Assembly: GCF_932294415.1 (NCBI RefSeq)
Contig: NC_065535.1
Span: 95,992,862-96,056,861, forward strand
Direction of reading: 5' to 3'
From: Quercus robur
Taxonomy: Eukaryota > Streptophyta > Magnoliopsida > Fagales > Fagaceae
DNA length: 64,000 bases
The position numbers and the translations under genes are program-made. Below are positions 1-12,814 of this stretch, piece by piece (within the stretch, counting starts at the first letter, position 1; each line of letters begins with the position of its first letter). The notes under the pieces were generated by a model. It worked only from the letters and a program-made list of their open reading frames with translations. It searched no databases and had not been told where the DNA came from.

Positions 1-976
1 TATCACTCGTTTCCTTCTTCTTCTGTTTTTTTTTTTTTTTTTTTTTTAATTTTTTTATTTTAATAAAAAAAACTAAAACGTTATAATTCACTTGAGTTGC
101 TTGCCGTATATCACATGTGTTTTAGTTTTTTTAAATAAAATTTTAGTAAATTATCTCAAAATGTAACGATGCGTGTACTGTAATTATCCTCCCATCACAA
201 AGTTATCGACTTATCGTATTCATGGTAGGTTGGAAGTTGGAACAATGCGGCGAAAGTGTAACCGCTATCCTTACTTGTCGAATACCAGAATGCATATAGA
301 TATGGTATATTCCCTCTAACTAAGTGATAGCGTAAATAATGGGTTAGATTTTATATATATATATAAATAATGAGTTCCTTGCCACTGGGGTGGTGGTCCG
401 TCCAATGATCATTAGGCTTACTCCCAAGTAGTTTGGGCGTGGACTTTCCAAGTTTAAATAGCGTAATAAGAAGCGTTAGGGAAAAACCTCATACCCTAAG
501 CCCAGTTCAATGTCCACTAGAGCCCTCGTGAGATAAGGATAATAGCTATGACTCACTAGTTTTCGGCTTACATGCCCAAATCTAGCAGGTAGGATACTAC
601 TATTGTAACACTCAGGCAGAGAAGTTACTCTAGTCGCTATCTTCTACTCTTTTCGTTTATTAAAAAAGAGGGTAAATAGTGGGCTCCAAAACCAAAGGGT
701 TGATTCACGGTCAAAAGAATAAAAATAATGGGTTCCTAATCTCAAGGGGTGATTCACAATCAAAATACTCAAAACAAAAACGTATCCATCGATATGACCA
801 AAGTAAAAGATTCATAAACCAACAGTTCTCAAATCTCAAGTAGAATTAATCCTAGAAGTTTTGTGGCAAGCCATCAAAATGAATGTTTATTGAGCTGGAA
901 GCTCATTGGCACATAAATAAGCTCGTCTAATTTAGTGACTTCACCTACTACAAATGGTTTCTGAGAATGACAAAGC
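1..976. other. AT-rich intergenic sequence, nothing recognised
   Basis: No coding region, RNA gene or element boundary was recognised. A T-run lies near 30-47. The block around 370-620 is less AT-rich than its surroundings and looks like a fragment of some older repeat, but no family could be named. Confidence 0.5.
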
Positions 977-1255
977 TGAAGGCAAGTGGAATCCTCCCTC
1001 CTTTAGATTGGCCCAAAGTGAACCTAAATGGGGCCATAAAAATTGAAGGATCCTTCATGGCTGCAATAATGAGGGATTCCAAGGGTAAAATTCATGAAGT
1101 TTGAGCTCTTAAGCTAGTTAAAAGTTGTTGGGATGATTTTTGTGGCTGCAACATGTCAATCACTGAAAGGTTGGTTTTGTTGGACTTGAGTTTGTTTGGG
1201 AAGTCAAGTTCGGAACTCATATTGATTTGAAGGTAGTTAGTGGCTGCTGTTGTAC
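977..1255 (+). pseudogene. Decayed RNase H-like relic (probably LINE)
   Basis: One frame reads as a broken RNase H-type domain: WPKVNLNGAIK, then AAIMRDSKGKIHEV, then a stop and a weakly similar continuation (LVLLDLSLFGKSSSELILI). The order K-x-N-x-x-G-A followed some 20 residues later by RDSKG is characteristic of the plant RNase H-like domain found at the end of LINE reverse transcriptases and in stand-alone copies. Several stops interrupt it and no start or tail is visible, so it is a relic and not a gene. The family assignment is from motif order only. Confidence 0.5.
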
Positions 1256-2636
1256 TTTCAAGCCTATAAAAAGATACATTGGCCGAAGCTTGAGAGAGAA
1301 TGAATATAAACAACAACAACAACAAAAAGTTTTTTACATTGACAGTTTATCTAGGGACCCCAAATTTTTCATGGACTATTTCACTTCTCACTTACATAGA
1401 GCTCACCATAACACAAAACACGGGAGGGTATGAAAAAACTGCTGAATCATTTGGTGTCAAAGAGACTTTTTCTTACATTCAACGGTAAGACGTTAATAAA
1501 GTAATACAAATTCAACATTAAAGCAAGCATTTAAGGGTGAAAAGAATTATGAGTTCAACGTTAACATGCTTTCAAGTTTCAATTGTGAAATAACAATGAA
1601 GTATAACACATGTTCAGCAGTGAAAACACTAGTAAATTCAGCTGTAGATAAACAATAAATTATCATGAGTTCACCAATAAAATTTTCATGTAATGAGAGT
1701 AAACATGAGTGTGATGAAAAAGGGTCAGGTTTAGTTTTAGTATCCAATAATACTAGAATCGTTGAGATTATAACATGTGTTAATTTTTTAACACATGTTG
1801 ATATCTTAACGGGTCTAGTGCACTACATGCACTGGACCTAAGCCTCACCCGGTGAAAAAGAGTAGGTATGAAAAGTGTTGCACTAAAGTAAATTGCTCGA
1901 ATCCCTTTATCAATCGTCACCAGCAAAATAAATGCAGCCTCTGTTAATAAACTTCAATTTGTGTCTTTCCTTCTTTTTTTTTTTGTAAAGATTTTTTAAA
2001 CAGTAGTTGTAATTGTAAAGTGAGGTTTTTGGAAAGGTATGTATTGTGTAGGGGCAGATTGCATGAGATGGTTTTCTTGGTGCACCTCTTGTCTCTTTAA
2101 ATAAGGTCATGAAGACTCCTTTATGAAAAAGAGAGAAAAGTGAGCAAGAGTGTAAAACATTGCATAGTTAGATCAGCACTTTGGGGCGTGCATAGATGTA
2201 ATTATATCTGTGTTATCATAATGACAATACTACATGATGGAATGTCCTTTCAGTTTCTGCTCTAGATAGATTTATTAGATCTCCCATTTTGGATAAGAGA
2301 GAGAAGGGCATAAAAACTCAGAACTTTCAAACAAAAGGTATTGTAAAAGGAACCAAGCAAGGCATACCAATCCAGAGTACTTTTTCACAGAAAATATTGA
2401 TATTGATTTAGGCATTTAATACAAAAACAATAGAAAAATCCAGCAACCCAATTCTTCTCTGTTGCTCTTCACCTTAGGGTTAGTGTTTTTGGGTCCTGCA
2501 ATGTAAGTAGTCAGGATGCTAATTTGATGATACTCTCGCTTTTGAGGGCAATTCATACAAAGGGAGGCAACCCACTTGGGAAATGTACACCTTTCCGCTC
2601 TTATTTTAGTTCTATAAACTCTAATACAATCACGAG
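1256..2636. other. Intergenic, no gene recognised
   Basis: Only short open frames without recognisable domains occur here. The part next to the following gene (about 2740-2876, just outside this block) probably holds that gene's 3'UTR. Confidence 0.4.
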
Positions 2637-2640
2637 AACC

Positions 2641-2735
2641 CAAACAACAACAACAACAACCAAGCTGTAGTCCCAAAATTTGGGATGGGCTATGAATCCT
2701 CAATAGACTAGCCAAGGTCGATCACATGTATTATT
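2641..2735 (-). mobile_element. 3' end of an RTE-type LINE (GTT-tailed)
   Basis: Read on the minus strand, the sequence is GGATTCATAGCCCATCCCAA, then a TTTTGGGACTA block, then a (GTT)n tail. This order (GGATTCATAGCC, TTGGGACTA, GTT repeats) is the familiar 3' terminus of plant RTE-clade LINEs and of SINEs that borrow their tail. Only this terminal fragment is visible. Identification is from memory of the consensus, not from a search. Confidence 0.55.
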
Positions 2736-2876
2736 TGGCATAGGCATTCAAAATTTAGCCCAATAGCATAGGAAACCTATATTCTTTTTTGTCATTGAAA
2801 TTTCAAACATATTCAGCCAAATGTCCCTCAAAAGGATGAACATGGATCAGGCAAAAAAATACAAGTGGAAGAAAAA

Positions 2877-3749
2877 TTATTGTGGGCAAAAGGGCTTGTC
2901 AGAGTCATCTCTGTGACTAGGAATAGTGAAATGCCTTAACCTGCCTACTTGTTTCTTCATGTACCCTTCACATAGAAATGCCTTGGAGAACTTATCCTCC
3001 ACTTCCCTATTCACATCATGCACAAACACGTCAGTTTCTCCATCTTCCCTGTTCCTTGCCATCATCCCAGCTGTATATATAGCACTCATCCTTCCTGGTG
3101 CCTCCTCATAATAACCTGTTGGTGCATCAACCATAATCAAATCCCATTTTGTTTCATAAACTTCACTAGGCAAACCCTTCAAGGCAAGTTGACACATTGA
3201 GTATCTAGGATCACTAAGTGCTGTGCACTCAGGTCCCCTGCCAACTTCCATGAGGTTATTGGCCTGATTCACCTTGCTATCATAAGTGACATGATAGGAC
3301 TCAAGCATGGGAAACCGGCGTCTGATTTGCTGTATCCATGCCTCATCTTCTTCGAGGAAAATAGTCCGGCCACCATAGTTGAGTGCACTCCACATTAGGC
3401 TGTCATGGCCTAAGCCAAAAACCAAGAAGTTGCATGGTGACTTCTTTTCTAAGACTCTAGCTGACACTGATATTTCTTTCGGTGTTTGTTGTGGGGTGAT
3501 GGTTGAAGTTGAGTAGTGGATGAGTGCTTGAGCTAGGCTGGGTGGGATCTTGGTGCAAGTTGAGCAGTTTGCTGCTTTTGCATCTTTGGTAATACCCGAA
3601 TCTTTGGGTATGAAAGTTGGTGAAATGGGAGACTCACTTTGCACGGAAGTTGAAAAATTTGATCTTAGCACAAAGAGGAGGAAGAAAGCTGTAAAGACGC
3701 CAAGGATGAGGAACTTAAGGTTGAGGATTGGGTGGGATTTAGGCCTCAT
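2877..3749 (-). CDS. GXM: Glucuronoxylan 4-O-methyltransferase-like protein (DUF579)
   Basis: An intact, intronless 290-residue protein. Residues 1-12 form a short cytosolic tail and 13-28 a hydrophobic signal anchor, giving the type II topology of Golgi enzymes. The DUF579 catalytic domain follows from about residue 95: FLVFGLGHDSLMW (108-120), the SAM-binding loop of this family; FLEEDEAW (131-138); MVDAPTGYYEEAPGRM (206-221); FVHDVNR (242-248); a C-terminal LRHFTIPSHR. Members of the GXM clade transfer a methyl group from SAM to O-4 of glucuronic acid side chains of xylan in the Golgi during secondary wall formation. IRX15-type DUF579 proteins are the main alternative, but the length and the GHDSLMW and APGRM blocks fit GXM better. 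The ATG opens directly onto the anchor, and length matches Arabidopsis GXM proteins (just under 300). Confidence 0.9.
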   Translation of the reverse strand: MRPKSHPILNLKFLILGVFTAFFLLFVLRSNFSTSVQSESPISPTFIPKDSGITKDAKAANCSTCTKIPPSLAQALIHYSTSTITPQQTPKEISVSARVLEKKSPCNFLVFGLGHDSLMWSALNYGGRTIFLEEDEAWIQQIRRRFPMLESYHVTYDSKVNQANNLMEVGRGPECTALSDPRYSMCQLALKGLPSEVYETKWDLIMVDAPTGYYEEAPGRMSAIYTAGMMARNREDGETDVFVHDVNREVEDKFSKAFLCEGYMKKQVGRLRHFTIPSHRDDSDKPFCPQ

Positions 3750-4391
3750 TATTTTCTGGTCTGTTTTTAAGTATTTTATGGGTGAGAGAATTACAGAAAC
3801 ACACTATAATGAATTCAAGAGCTGGGGTTTTGCTGGATTTGGTTAGGAAAATTGGGGGGTAAAGATAGGGAATATGGAGCTTTGGGTGTTGGGGATGAAT
3901 GCAAATTATATTTTGGTTTTGAGTTGGAAGAAGATATGGATTGAGTTGAGGGGAAGAGAGGTGAATGTAGTGCAATTATCCTATGATGCTTAGGGATGAA
4001 GGAAAGAAACACTGGCTGCTTGAAGAAGACAAGAGAGCTGCTAAGATTTTGGATGAAGCAAAATTTTAGTTGGTGGATCAGCAAGTTAGGTGGGGTTCCT
4101 GATTTTTATTTTATTTTATATTTCTGTTTCTTATTTTGCTTTTATTCGTTGGCTAATCAATTGTGCAGTTTCCTTTTGTTTTGTGGCTTCCGTCTTGAAG
4201 TTGGAGTTGGTAGACCTCTTAGAATATTTTTTTTTTTTTGAAAAGCCTCTTAGAATATTTTGGTGTGACGTTAAACTTACATGCAAAAATGTGTTTGGTC
4301 AAATTGAAGCAAGCCTGATATGAATAAGGTAACATGTCCAGAATTAATTTAAATGGAAGTAGTCTTCAAATCCCTTTTGGACAGCTATACT

Positions 4392-4394
<3 letters not shown>

Positions 4395-4429
<35 letters not shown>
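4395..4429. repeat. (AG)17 microsatellite
   Basis: An uninterrupted run of AG dinucleotides about 650 bases upstream of the GXM start codon. Likely length-polymorphic. Confidence 0.95.
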
Positions 4430-4431
<2 letters not shown>

Positions 4432-5195
4432 CTAAACAATTAGGGAACCAATTTAACTTTGACCTCAGGTGAGCAGGCATGTTGAGACCAGTCCCAATAC
4501 GATTCTTACCAAAGCTACGTCAAGCATTTTCACCCCTAGAATGAAAGCCAGGAAGAAAGATTATTTCTTGGAACTTTCTTCTGACTATCCAACACTTCAT
4601 TGTGAGTTTTATTTGTTCACGTTCTTCTTTAGAGCCATGGCAAAGCAACTTGCGGTTTTGTCAAAAGTCTGATGTACTGCTTCCCCAAGTCAACTCAAGC
4701 CTCAGTCCCCCAATTACCCTCTGAAACTGAAATTGTAGATTTGCATCATGATGCAAGATCTATTTAGGCAAGTCAAGTTCTGGTCATTGATTTATATCAG
4801 ATTAACGGTTATTGTTCAAAGAGAAAAGTTCCCTGAGATTTTATTTCCATGATTTTTACCCCACAACAACTCCAATTCGAAAATAAATGCACAGGAGAAA
4901 ATTAGTGATATCACATCACATATACCCTGAGCAAAATTTGCTTCAAATTGCACATAACCCAACCAGAAGGCCTGGTGCTCCAGAAATCCAGTTTTTATTT
5001 ATTGTATAAGGAGAGGTAAGTGGTTTAATACACCACAGATTGATGACTGCATAACTATGAGGAAACATCTAAGACACCTAATCAGATACAAGTTAATATT
5101 GATGCTATAAATATTGACCTCTCCTGTTATTTTCTTCGACAATCTATCCCATAGTATTGTTGTAAGTTGTAACTGTCTAGCAAGCCAGAAAGAAA

Positions 5196-5198
<3 letters not shown>

Positions 5199-5230
<32 letters not shown>

Positions 5231-5246
5231 AGAAGAAGAAGAAGAG
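5199..5246. repeat. Poly(A) run followed by (GAA)n
   Basis: Thirty A residues followed by about six GAA/AGA triplets. Confidence 0.9.
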
Positions 5247-5745
5247 ATAATATTTGATGGATTTGGAGCAAGAAATTCTATCCTACAGTAATTTTGAATG
5301 AATGGTGGCCAGTGCTGATAAAAATCATCAAATCCGAGACAAAAACTTGGCCTTTACATAGAATGAGGTTAAAGTAATTCAGCTGTACAAAGCATATCTC
5401 CAGCAATTGAACGCCAAAAAGACCTTCTCACGGTCTTGTAATGAAATAATTAGCAGGTGTGTCAATCTCAGAAGCCTTCATACCAAACATATTATCAGTC
5501 AATGGTCATGGATTCCATTCACTTCAGTGTTATCCACCTTTTGAATCATATAAAGAACTTTGGTAGTTAGAACTTTATACCGTACCTTTGATAGCGATGA
5601 AACCAAAGAAGCTCCACGAATGCTGATTTATCTCCACGTATTGAGACTTGTCAAATTCCCAAAAGGAATACTTCTTCCTAAATGAGAATTATGCAACTCT
5701 GTGGGAGCTTCTGCATCCAAATTAAGGCAGCATAAATTTCAACAG

Positions 5746-8700
5746 TCACTTGCCATTGCTTCCAGCATAAAGTAGTGATTCAGTTTGTCCATTTTCACTA
5801 GAGGTTTTCTTGCTCTTTGTCTTGTCCAAACGAGCCTTGCGGACAGCATGTTGGATTTGTCTCTCATGCTCCTTGAGCATCTCATCAAGGTTTCCTCCTA
5901 GAGGCATCAATGGTCCAGAGTATTGGATCCTATTCTTTTTGGCATTATAACCCTGACATCACAAACAAAAAGGGATTAGAGCAAAACTCCAGTGTCATAT
6001 TGAATGATATGATGGGTAACCACCATGTAATCTGCAAAGGCAACTGTTTCCAAGCCATATAGCTACAGATTTAAGATAAATAAAAATTTACAATTAAACT
6101 TTCTTGCTTTGCCAACAAAGAAATGTTTGAATCCCAAGGTTTTGGGTTTCAATTTGAAAACCATAAATTAAAGGTCATTGTATCAAGACAAACCACAAAG
6201 AAACATGATAAGTTCCATTCTTGTCTTTACTTTGCCTAACATGCTTGTCTACTTTAATTCATCATTTATTTTCACTTAAAATTGATTGTGTATCTAGACT
6301 AGGTAGACATCCATGTGCAAACTCATGGAAAAATGCCATTAGGTGGTTCGCTGAGGCATTTTTCTTTGAATTTCGGTCAAATGATAAACTAGAAGATAAC
6401 TTTTTATTTTCATAAGTGAAAGAATAAAAGAAATCTAGTAAGAGTAGAAGATAAATTGATTCTACCATTCCGGACAGCTTTCCAGATGAGCGTTGATCTT
6501 TCTTACACAAAGACTTTGTTGGCCTATCCAGCAAATGGTGGGACCACTGACTCTTTTCAGAGACCTCACTATCATCCAGATGTTTATAGCTAACATTAAA
6601 ATCTTCATCCGGCCAGTGTGAATCCACAGTAGTTTCTCCACCTCTATTTAACAGTGAATCACCTTGACTTGCTTCTTCACCACGTGTACAAGATCTCTGA
6701 CTTCTCAATTCTGCACCATTTGAACAACCAAGAGCTTGGCCGGGAACTGTAGTAGCCTCCTGGTCATTCTCATTCATATTGTGTGAAGATCTGAACGCAG
6801 CTGGGTGCATTGACTGGCCAGAATGGGAGACATTTAGTGCTGTTCTTTTGGGAGGTTCAATAGGAAAGCCAGAGCCACCATCCTCTTCTGTATTATACTT
6901 CTCGCTGGCACTTTTAGGGTTAGGCAGCACTAGTCTCTTCTGTATTATGCAATAACAGAATCATTAAAAATTAATTTATATGACTTTCATAATTTTTATA
7001 CAAATGTATATACACATAGAGCCATAGAAGTCATGTATATATATAAATGTAATGTATAATACATATAGAATTTACAAGAATACCTGTATGGATGCCTGTA
7101 ACTCAGCATTGGCATCTGGTGCAGGCATGGCTTTGGATTCTCTTAAACCACTTCTAGTTGATTCATGTTCACGCCCTACACCACCATCTGCTTTTCGCCT
7201 GGTTGTCAAATGGGCAACAGGGTAGTGTAAGTGTAAGCAAGCAAAAAATAAATCTTCAAGATTAATTATTCAAACAAAAAAGACAACCTTTTATGGCTAA
7301 TTTTACGATGGGCTTAATTAATGCACTGAGGAATCTTTTTTTTTTTTTTTTTTTTTTTTTAAATCTAACCTTATTAACACTACTTTCCACAGAAGATTTC
7401 AATTTACCCAAATTAATATGAGAAGCAAAATAAGGGTGGCCATCACTGCATTTGTCTTACAGTCCTATAGAAAGGCTGCTCCATATCTTAAGAAAAAAAG
7501 GGTTTAAATTGAATTAGATAATATACTATCAAGAAGTGACCAACCTTCTAGCTTCCTCGTCTCGAAGCCTGACATCAAACTCCTTACTTGGTGCATACTT
7601 GGGCAAAGTTGAAGGATCACAGGGAAGAGGCCTTGTTGTGAAGAACTGTAAAAGAAAACTCAAGATTATTTAACTGCCAGAATCAGCAGAATGGAATCAT
7701 AAATAAGGTTATCACAAAATTCCAAACTTCCAGTATTCATACTAAATGAAAAATAAAAAATTAAAATGAGCAACCAGTAAGGATAATAAAGGAACAATTA
7801 AAAAGTAAGATCAGGATCCCATGAACTTGCAACAAATGAACTCCTGGATGGGAGCACATGATGAATGTTGCAACAATCACCTTTGTCATAATTAACTTCT
7901 GCTAAGCATTCCAATTATGGCTGGAAAGAATGCAGGACAATCCCAAATAGAGCATAATTATGGTCAGAAAGCATACCATAAATTCTCAAACAAAATATCA
8001 AGGATACTTTGAACTAAAAAGGATCTGAATGGTGATAAGTTAAACTGCCATTCAAGTCAACGTGTGAAAGGGTTCCAGTGAAGTCATTCTTGGAGAAAGC
8101 ATAGAGAGTATTAACTCACAAGAAGGCTCACAACAGGAAAAGCTTTACCTAATGAAAATACACAACCTGATTTTGAGAGCACCAGAAAAATCATATATAC
8201 CTCACTCTGCAGTGCAGAAGATGCTGTTCCACGGCCCTCGGGTTCTATTGCAAGAAGGACCTCCAAGAGGGCCAATGCTGACGTAGGGAAGTCCTTGAAT
8301 GTCTCAGCAACAATACGCTTGTAAGGATGTTGAGGCTTGAAGATGGTCGCATGTGGCAGTTTTGATTTCTTCCAGTACTCTTCAGAAGGTGACCCACAGA
8401 GTTTGAAGATCTTATGTAGTTGCTCAACCTATGAACGATAAGTAATATCATCATGACGCCAAAACAAATAAGAGAAACAAACAGTTCCATAGATGAAGGT
8501 TGGTAGATATCCATGCCAAGGGTTTCTTTTTCCCCCTTCTGTTACGTTAGATATTCATGTCCTGTTAGGCATGACATAAAGCATTGAGACCCACCAGCTG
8601 ATAATTGCATGTAATACACAATATATTGCATAAAACCATGGAACTTAGATGATCTAATGAAAGAAGCCTTGCATGGTAAGCTCAGATTCTTTTATTCGAT

Positions 8701-11700
8701 GTGAAACTAAATGAGTGTGTCATGAAAAATGCGTGGGTGAATATTATTTTACCACCATTAATAGGTACTTGCATGTCCCTGAAACTAGACGGTGACCCTA
8801 AGCAGTACAGATGAGGATCTATTACACATTCATAATAGAAACAACCAAATGCTGATTAATATGGGTAATTAATCACTTTTATCTTAAAGGAAATGAATGG
8901 GATGAATTTCAAAGAAAACAATTGATCTTTTCATCAGTTTGAACATCAAAACAAAGTAAACCCTCCATTGGCTTGTGCTTGAATGCTATGTGGATACCAT
9001 TTCCTAACACTTTCCTGGCGTGCATCATCTAAAAGCCCTCCATGAGGTGGTTGAATGCTATGTGGATACCATTTCCTAACACTCTCCTGGCGTGCATCAT
9101 CTAAAAGCCCCTTTCCACGTTTCCTGGCACATTTAAACACCAAAATCGTACCACCTTAAAGTAAAGCAAACCTCCTAAGGTTGCTTCTCTTGATATGGAA
9201 GAGATTCAGTACATCTATTTCAGTGTAAAGCACTTGCATATTTCTTAATATCCAAAAGAAAGATAAAAAAAAAGTACCTCTGTTCTCCCTGGCATGATAG
9301 GCTTCCCAGCAAATAATTCTGCAAGAATGCAACCAGTACTCCACAAATCCACAGAAACTCCATAGTTTGTAGCGCCAAGCAAAAGCTCAGGCGGTCGGTA
9401 CCATAAAGTTACCACCCGACTTGTTAGAGGCTGCTTCTGAATAAAAAATGTTGCTAATCCAAAATCACCGATCTTTAGATTTCCATTTTGGTCAATCAGA
9501 AGATTTGATCCCTTGATATCACGATGCAAAATACCATGACTATGACAATGGTCAAGTCCACAAAGTAGTTGTTGCATAAAGCATTTGATCTGCAGGCCCG
9601 AAGTGTAAATTTCAATATAAGAATATACAAACCACAGAAATAAAAACAAGTCTTGCTTCAGTTGTGAAAAATCGGGAAAAAGAAATAAATAATTGCCAAA
9701 ATGAGAATGTATTATTGTGACAGTCAACACATGAAAAGAACTCACAGAGGCATGTACAGCCAGGTTGTCATTAAAAAAAGGATATTTCCACATACACACA
9801 CACCCAAAAACAAAAAAGTACTCCCTTCATGCCATTTTATTTGTCTAGTATTCCATTTTTTGTTGTCACTAAATACGAACTCCATTTTTTCTTTGTAACA
9901 TAAGGTAATCAAAATACTTGACCAATTTTAAAAGTCAATGATCATTTATTTACTGACTTTCAATATACCCTTACCCTTTGTTTTACTCGGGTTTAAATTC
10001 TTGAAAGTTTATATGGGCAACATTGAAAACTTATATATTTTTCTTTGAGAAACAAAGCATTAGATGATGTTCCTTAAAAATTTCTAAACTGGACAAACAA
10101 AAGAGACAAATGGAGTAACAAGGGCTTTGTTTATTTTCACTAATATCTTCATTCAATAGTTTATTAAATCTGGTTTTAAGCAAGTAGGAATGCACCAGAC
10201 ACAAGACAAATTAATGCATAGAACCATTTTTTGGAACTAGTTTAATAGAATTGGCACATGATACTATTAGCAGAAAAAGTCAAATATCAATCAGGTTCAT
10301 TCGGAAGAATCGGAAGATAGCTTGGAGAAACTTCTAGGATTACTTCTTTTCCAGATTGGCAAAGGTACACCCATACTTCCATGTGTTAAGTAGATAACTA
10401 AGTCAACTTACCTTCCACAACAAGAAAAGCCAAATAGATAACTAAGTCTACATAACATTTTTTTCATTTAATAGTTGGGGGAGGGGGATTTGAACCCTAT
10501 ACATCTCTATTGGTAACACCAAGAAGTGCTAGTTGAGCTACAAGGCTCTTGGTAACTAAGTCCACATAAAAATTTGAGGCAATATTAAACAAACATGATA
10601 TTTTCAGAACAAATGAAAAATATTCTCAAGATTATGGAATTGTTCATGTGAATACTCAACTGGCTTATCAAAGACCAAAAAATCAAAAAAAAGGAACAAA
10701 AAAATGCATCACAGTATGCTTGACTCTGACAAATATTACATTATTATCATCAAGCTTTCATGGTCCATATCCATTTGATTAGCATAACAAACAAGGTACC
10801 TGCGCTTCAGTGAATTTGATCTCAGTTGTTGCTGCAAGTCCTGCAAGATCATGCTCCATATATTCAAATATAAGGTATAAGCTTCCAGACACCCTCGAAG
10901 TAATCAGACCTTCAAGCTTCATCACATTTGGGTGATCAAGCCTACGCAATATAATAATTTCTCTTGCCATAAAACGTACACTTTCCGGATCCATATTAGC
11001 AAACCGCACCTTTTTCAATGCAACTAATCTGTTTGTTTCAAGATCACGAGCCCTGTACACACTGCTGTAAGTTCCTTGTCCAATCTGCATTATTGACGAG
11101 ACACATCATTATAAAGAAAAGGAAAATAAGCCATAAACATGGGGTGTTCGCCCAAAATAGCATGCAAGGAGATTAGCAAACATAATAGACATCAAGAGGC
11201 AGAAAATTCAAACATTGTATTAAACTAGTTGGATATCGTATCTTCTTTATGAAAATAACCCCCCTTTTTGGTGAAGGCAACTGTTTGACGAGGGACATGA
11301 GTTTAATCTAGCGCCTAACTATACCAGATTAGCACTTCAATCCATGATTCACTTGTGTAATTTTCTACACAATTAGACAGATGTACCTGATTCTAATTTA
11401 AAGAGATGCAAAATTAACTTTTCTACTCGATGAGATAAATAATAAAAAAGTACTTGACAGTGGTCACCAATTCCAAATATAAGTTACAATTCCCTATATA
11501 AATTATTAGCTAAACTTCTAATCAAGTCACCTAAGTAGATCGTAAAGGCTTCTAACCAAGTTTGCAAACAAGTGAACACCTTATTATCCAGTTTAAATCT
11601 CCAAGTAATAGAACGAGGTATTAAGTGCTACCTGACAATCTGAAAATTTTTCCTCTTGTAATCTAGTTTCCACATAACTAACACAGTGCATCCTTCCCTT

Positions 11701-12814
11701 TATAAAACGGCCCAAATGGGCTTCCTTTACCGACACATCGAAATGTACCAATTTAAACTATATACACAAACAGTTCATTTACATGCATGTACACACACTT
11801 ACCCACTTTGTTTTGAACTTAATCAACTTGACTTGCACCCTAAAACTTGCTTCCATGAGAAACCTAACAGCTTCTTGTTCAAACAAATCATTGACTGTAT
11901 TCTCATCACAGAGTTAGAACTCCACCATATTATATCTGACATTTTAATTAAACCAAAATGAAAAATCAAACCCTATGAAGTGGAAAAGTTGTTCTTCAGT
12001 TTGTCAATTGTGATACCCTAGATACTGACAAATTGTATAATGAAAAAAAAAAAAGCAATATTGACATACATTTAAGAGCAACAAATTTCAAAGTTTCTTA
12101 TATAAAAGAAAACCTCATAGAAGGCTCTCTCTTTGTACACAATCTATAATGAAGATGAAGTAATAGATTAGAACCATAAGTATACAAGTACATGAAATTG
12201 AGTGATAAAAATCAGACTTGACAATGATATATGAGTTTCATACATTTCACTACCAATTGCATGGGAGTCAACAAAAGAAACAATACAGTAATTGAGCTAT
12301 CATAATTTCATATATACAGATGTAGAAATAGTTAGCTGACCTTGTCCAACTTCTCAAATGAGTCGGCCTTTCGAGGCACCCACCCGTTAATAGCTTCTCC
12401 TGCAACTGCAGTCAACCAGGAAGGCCATCCAGCAATAACTTGTGCTCCTCTTTCCCCATGGGGCAAACTACCTATCCTAGATAACCTAGGCTGTAATTGT
12501 GCTCCACTCACCCCAAAATCCATTGTCAACCGCCTTTGAAGTTGTTGTCTCCCCAGTTTCTCCTTAACCACCACCTTCTTCTCCCCTTCATTCCATAAAA
12601 CGGGAGTAGAACCCGGAATTTCTCCGGACGGATTGGTTATCAACCGTGTAGTGAAATCACTTCCAATACTATCAACCTCCACCACAGCTTCGTCTCTACT
12701 CATGGTCGGTCCTAACCGCTTTGTAGCTTTTTTTGTTTTCAATATTTTCTCTCTCACATGATTCTCAGCTATATATTCATGAGGAAAAAACCCTTTTGAG
12801 CAAATGCACCCCAT
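5746..12814 (-). CDS. CDK-like serine/threonine protein kinase, MGC-type (At1g54610-like)
   Basis: Eight exons with GT-AG borders and consistent phase: 12814-12341, 11084-10800, 9589-9278, 8428-8201, 7645-7545, 7198-7084, 6939-6466, 5952-5746 (stop TGA), giving 731 residues. It starts MGCICSKG, a signal for N-myristoylation at Gly2 with likely palmitoylation of Cys3/Cys5, so membrane attachment is expected. The kinase domain (about 155-440) has GQGTYSSVY (160-168), the catalytic Lys in VALKK (182), a PESVRFMAREI helix at the PSTAIRE position, HRDIKGSNLL (Asp277), DFGLA (295-299) and TSRVVTLWYRPPELLLG in the T-loop. A Ser-rich, probably disordered tail of about 290 residues follows and ends in a basic coiled stretch. 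This architecture is that of the plant CDC2-related kinases annotated as At1g54610/At1g18670-like; substrates are unknown. All key catalytic residues are present. Splice sites were assigned by eye. Confidence 0.9.
8979..9110. repeat. Tandem duplication of about 60 bp in kinase intron 3
   Basis: The block starting TTGAATGCTATGTGGATACC at 8979 recurs at 9051 with one mismatch over about 59 bases. The period is 72 bases. Confidence 0.9.
9821..10115. mobile_element. Stowaway-type (Tc1/mariner) MITE in kinase intron 2
   Basis: The ends are CTCCCTTCATGCCATTTTAT on the left and, read from the right on the other strand, CTCCATTTGTCTCTTTTGTT. These are imperfect terminal inverted repeats starting with the CTCCCT motif of Stowaway elements. 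TA dinucleotides flank both ends (9819-9820 and 10116-10117), matching the TA target duplication. At 295 bp with no ORF it is non-autonomous. Confidence 0.85.
10456..10552 (-). mobile_element. tRNA-derived SINE in kinase intron 2
   Basis: Read on the minus strand it has an A box (TAGCTCAACTAG) and, about 35 bases on, a B box (GGTTCAAATCC), the internal Pol III promoter, and it ends in an A-rich tail. Direct repeats flank it, TAACTAAGTCTACATAA (10439-10455) and the same with one change (10553-10569), as expected for target-primed insertion. It does not fold as a complete tRNA and has no CCA-end acceptor stem, so it is a SINE and not a tRNA gene. Confidence 0.85.

Larger units (their letters stand above)
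3750..5745. other. Intergenic: GXM upstream region and 3' flank of the kinase gene
   Basis: The 3750-4000 part, read on the minus strand, is CT/CCA-rich and is probably the GXM 5'UTR and proximal promoter. No convincing TATA box could be chosen. The rest up to the kinase stop shows no coding signal; 5400-5745 probably includes the kinase 3'UTR. Confidence 0.4.

Noticed and set aside
2416-2715. 99-residue minus-strand ORF with a Cys run
   Set aside because: The Cys run translates part of the GTT repeat tail of the RTE-LINE end.
3739-4084. Short minus-strand ORFs upstream of the GXM start
   Set aside because: Pro/Ser/His-rich translations of a CCA/CT-rich leader; possible uORFs at most, no evidence of a protein.
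10456-10552. tRNA gene
   Set aside because: A and B boxes are present but there is no cloverleaf, and target duplications plus an A-rich tail show a SINE.
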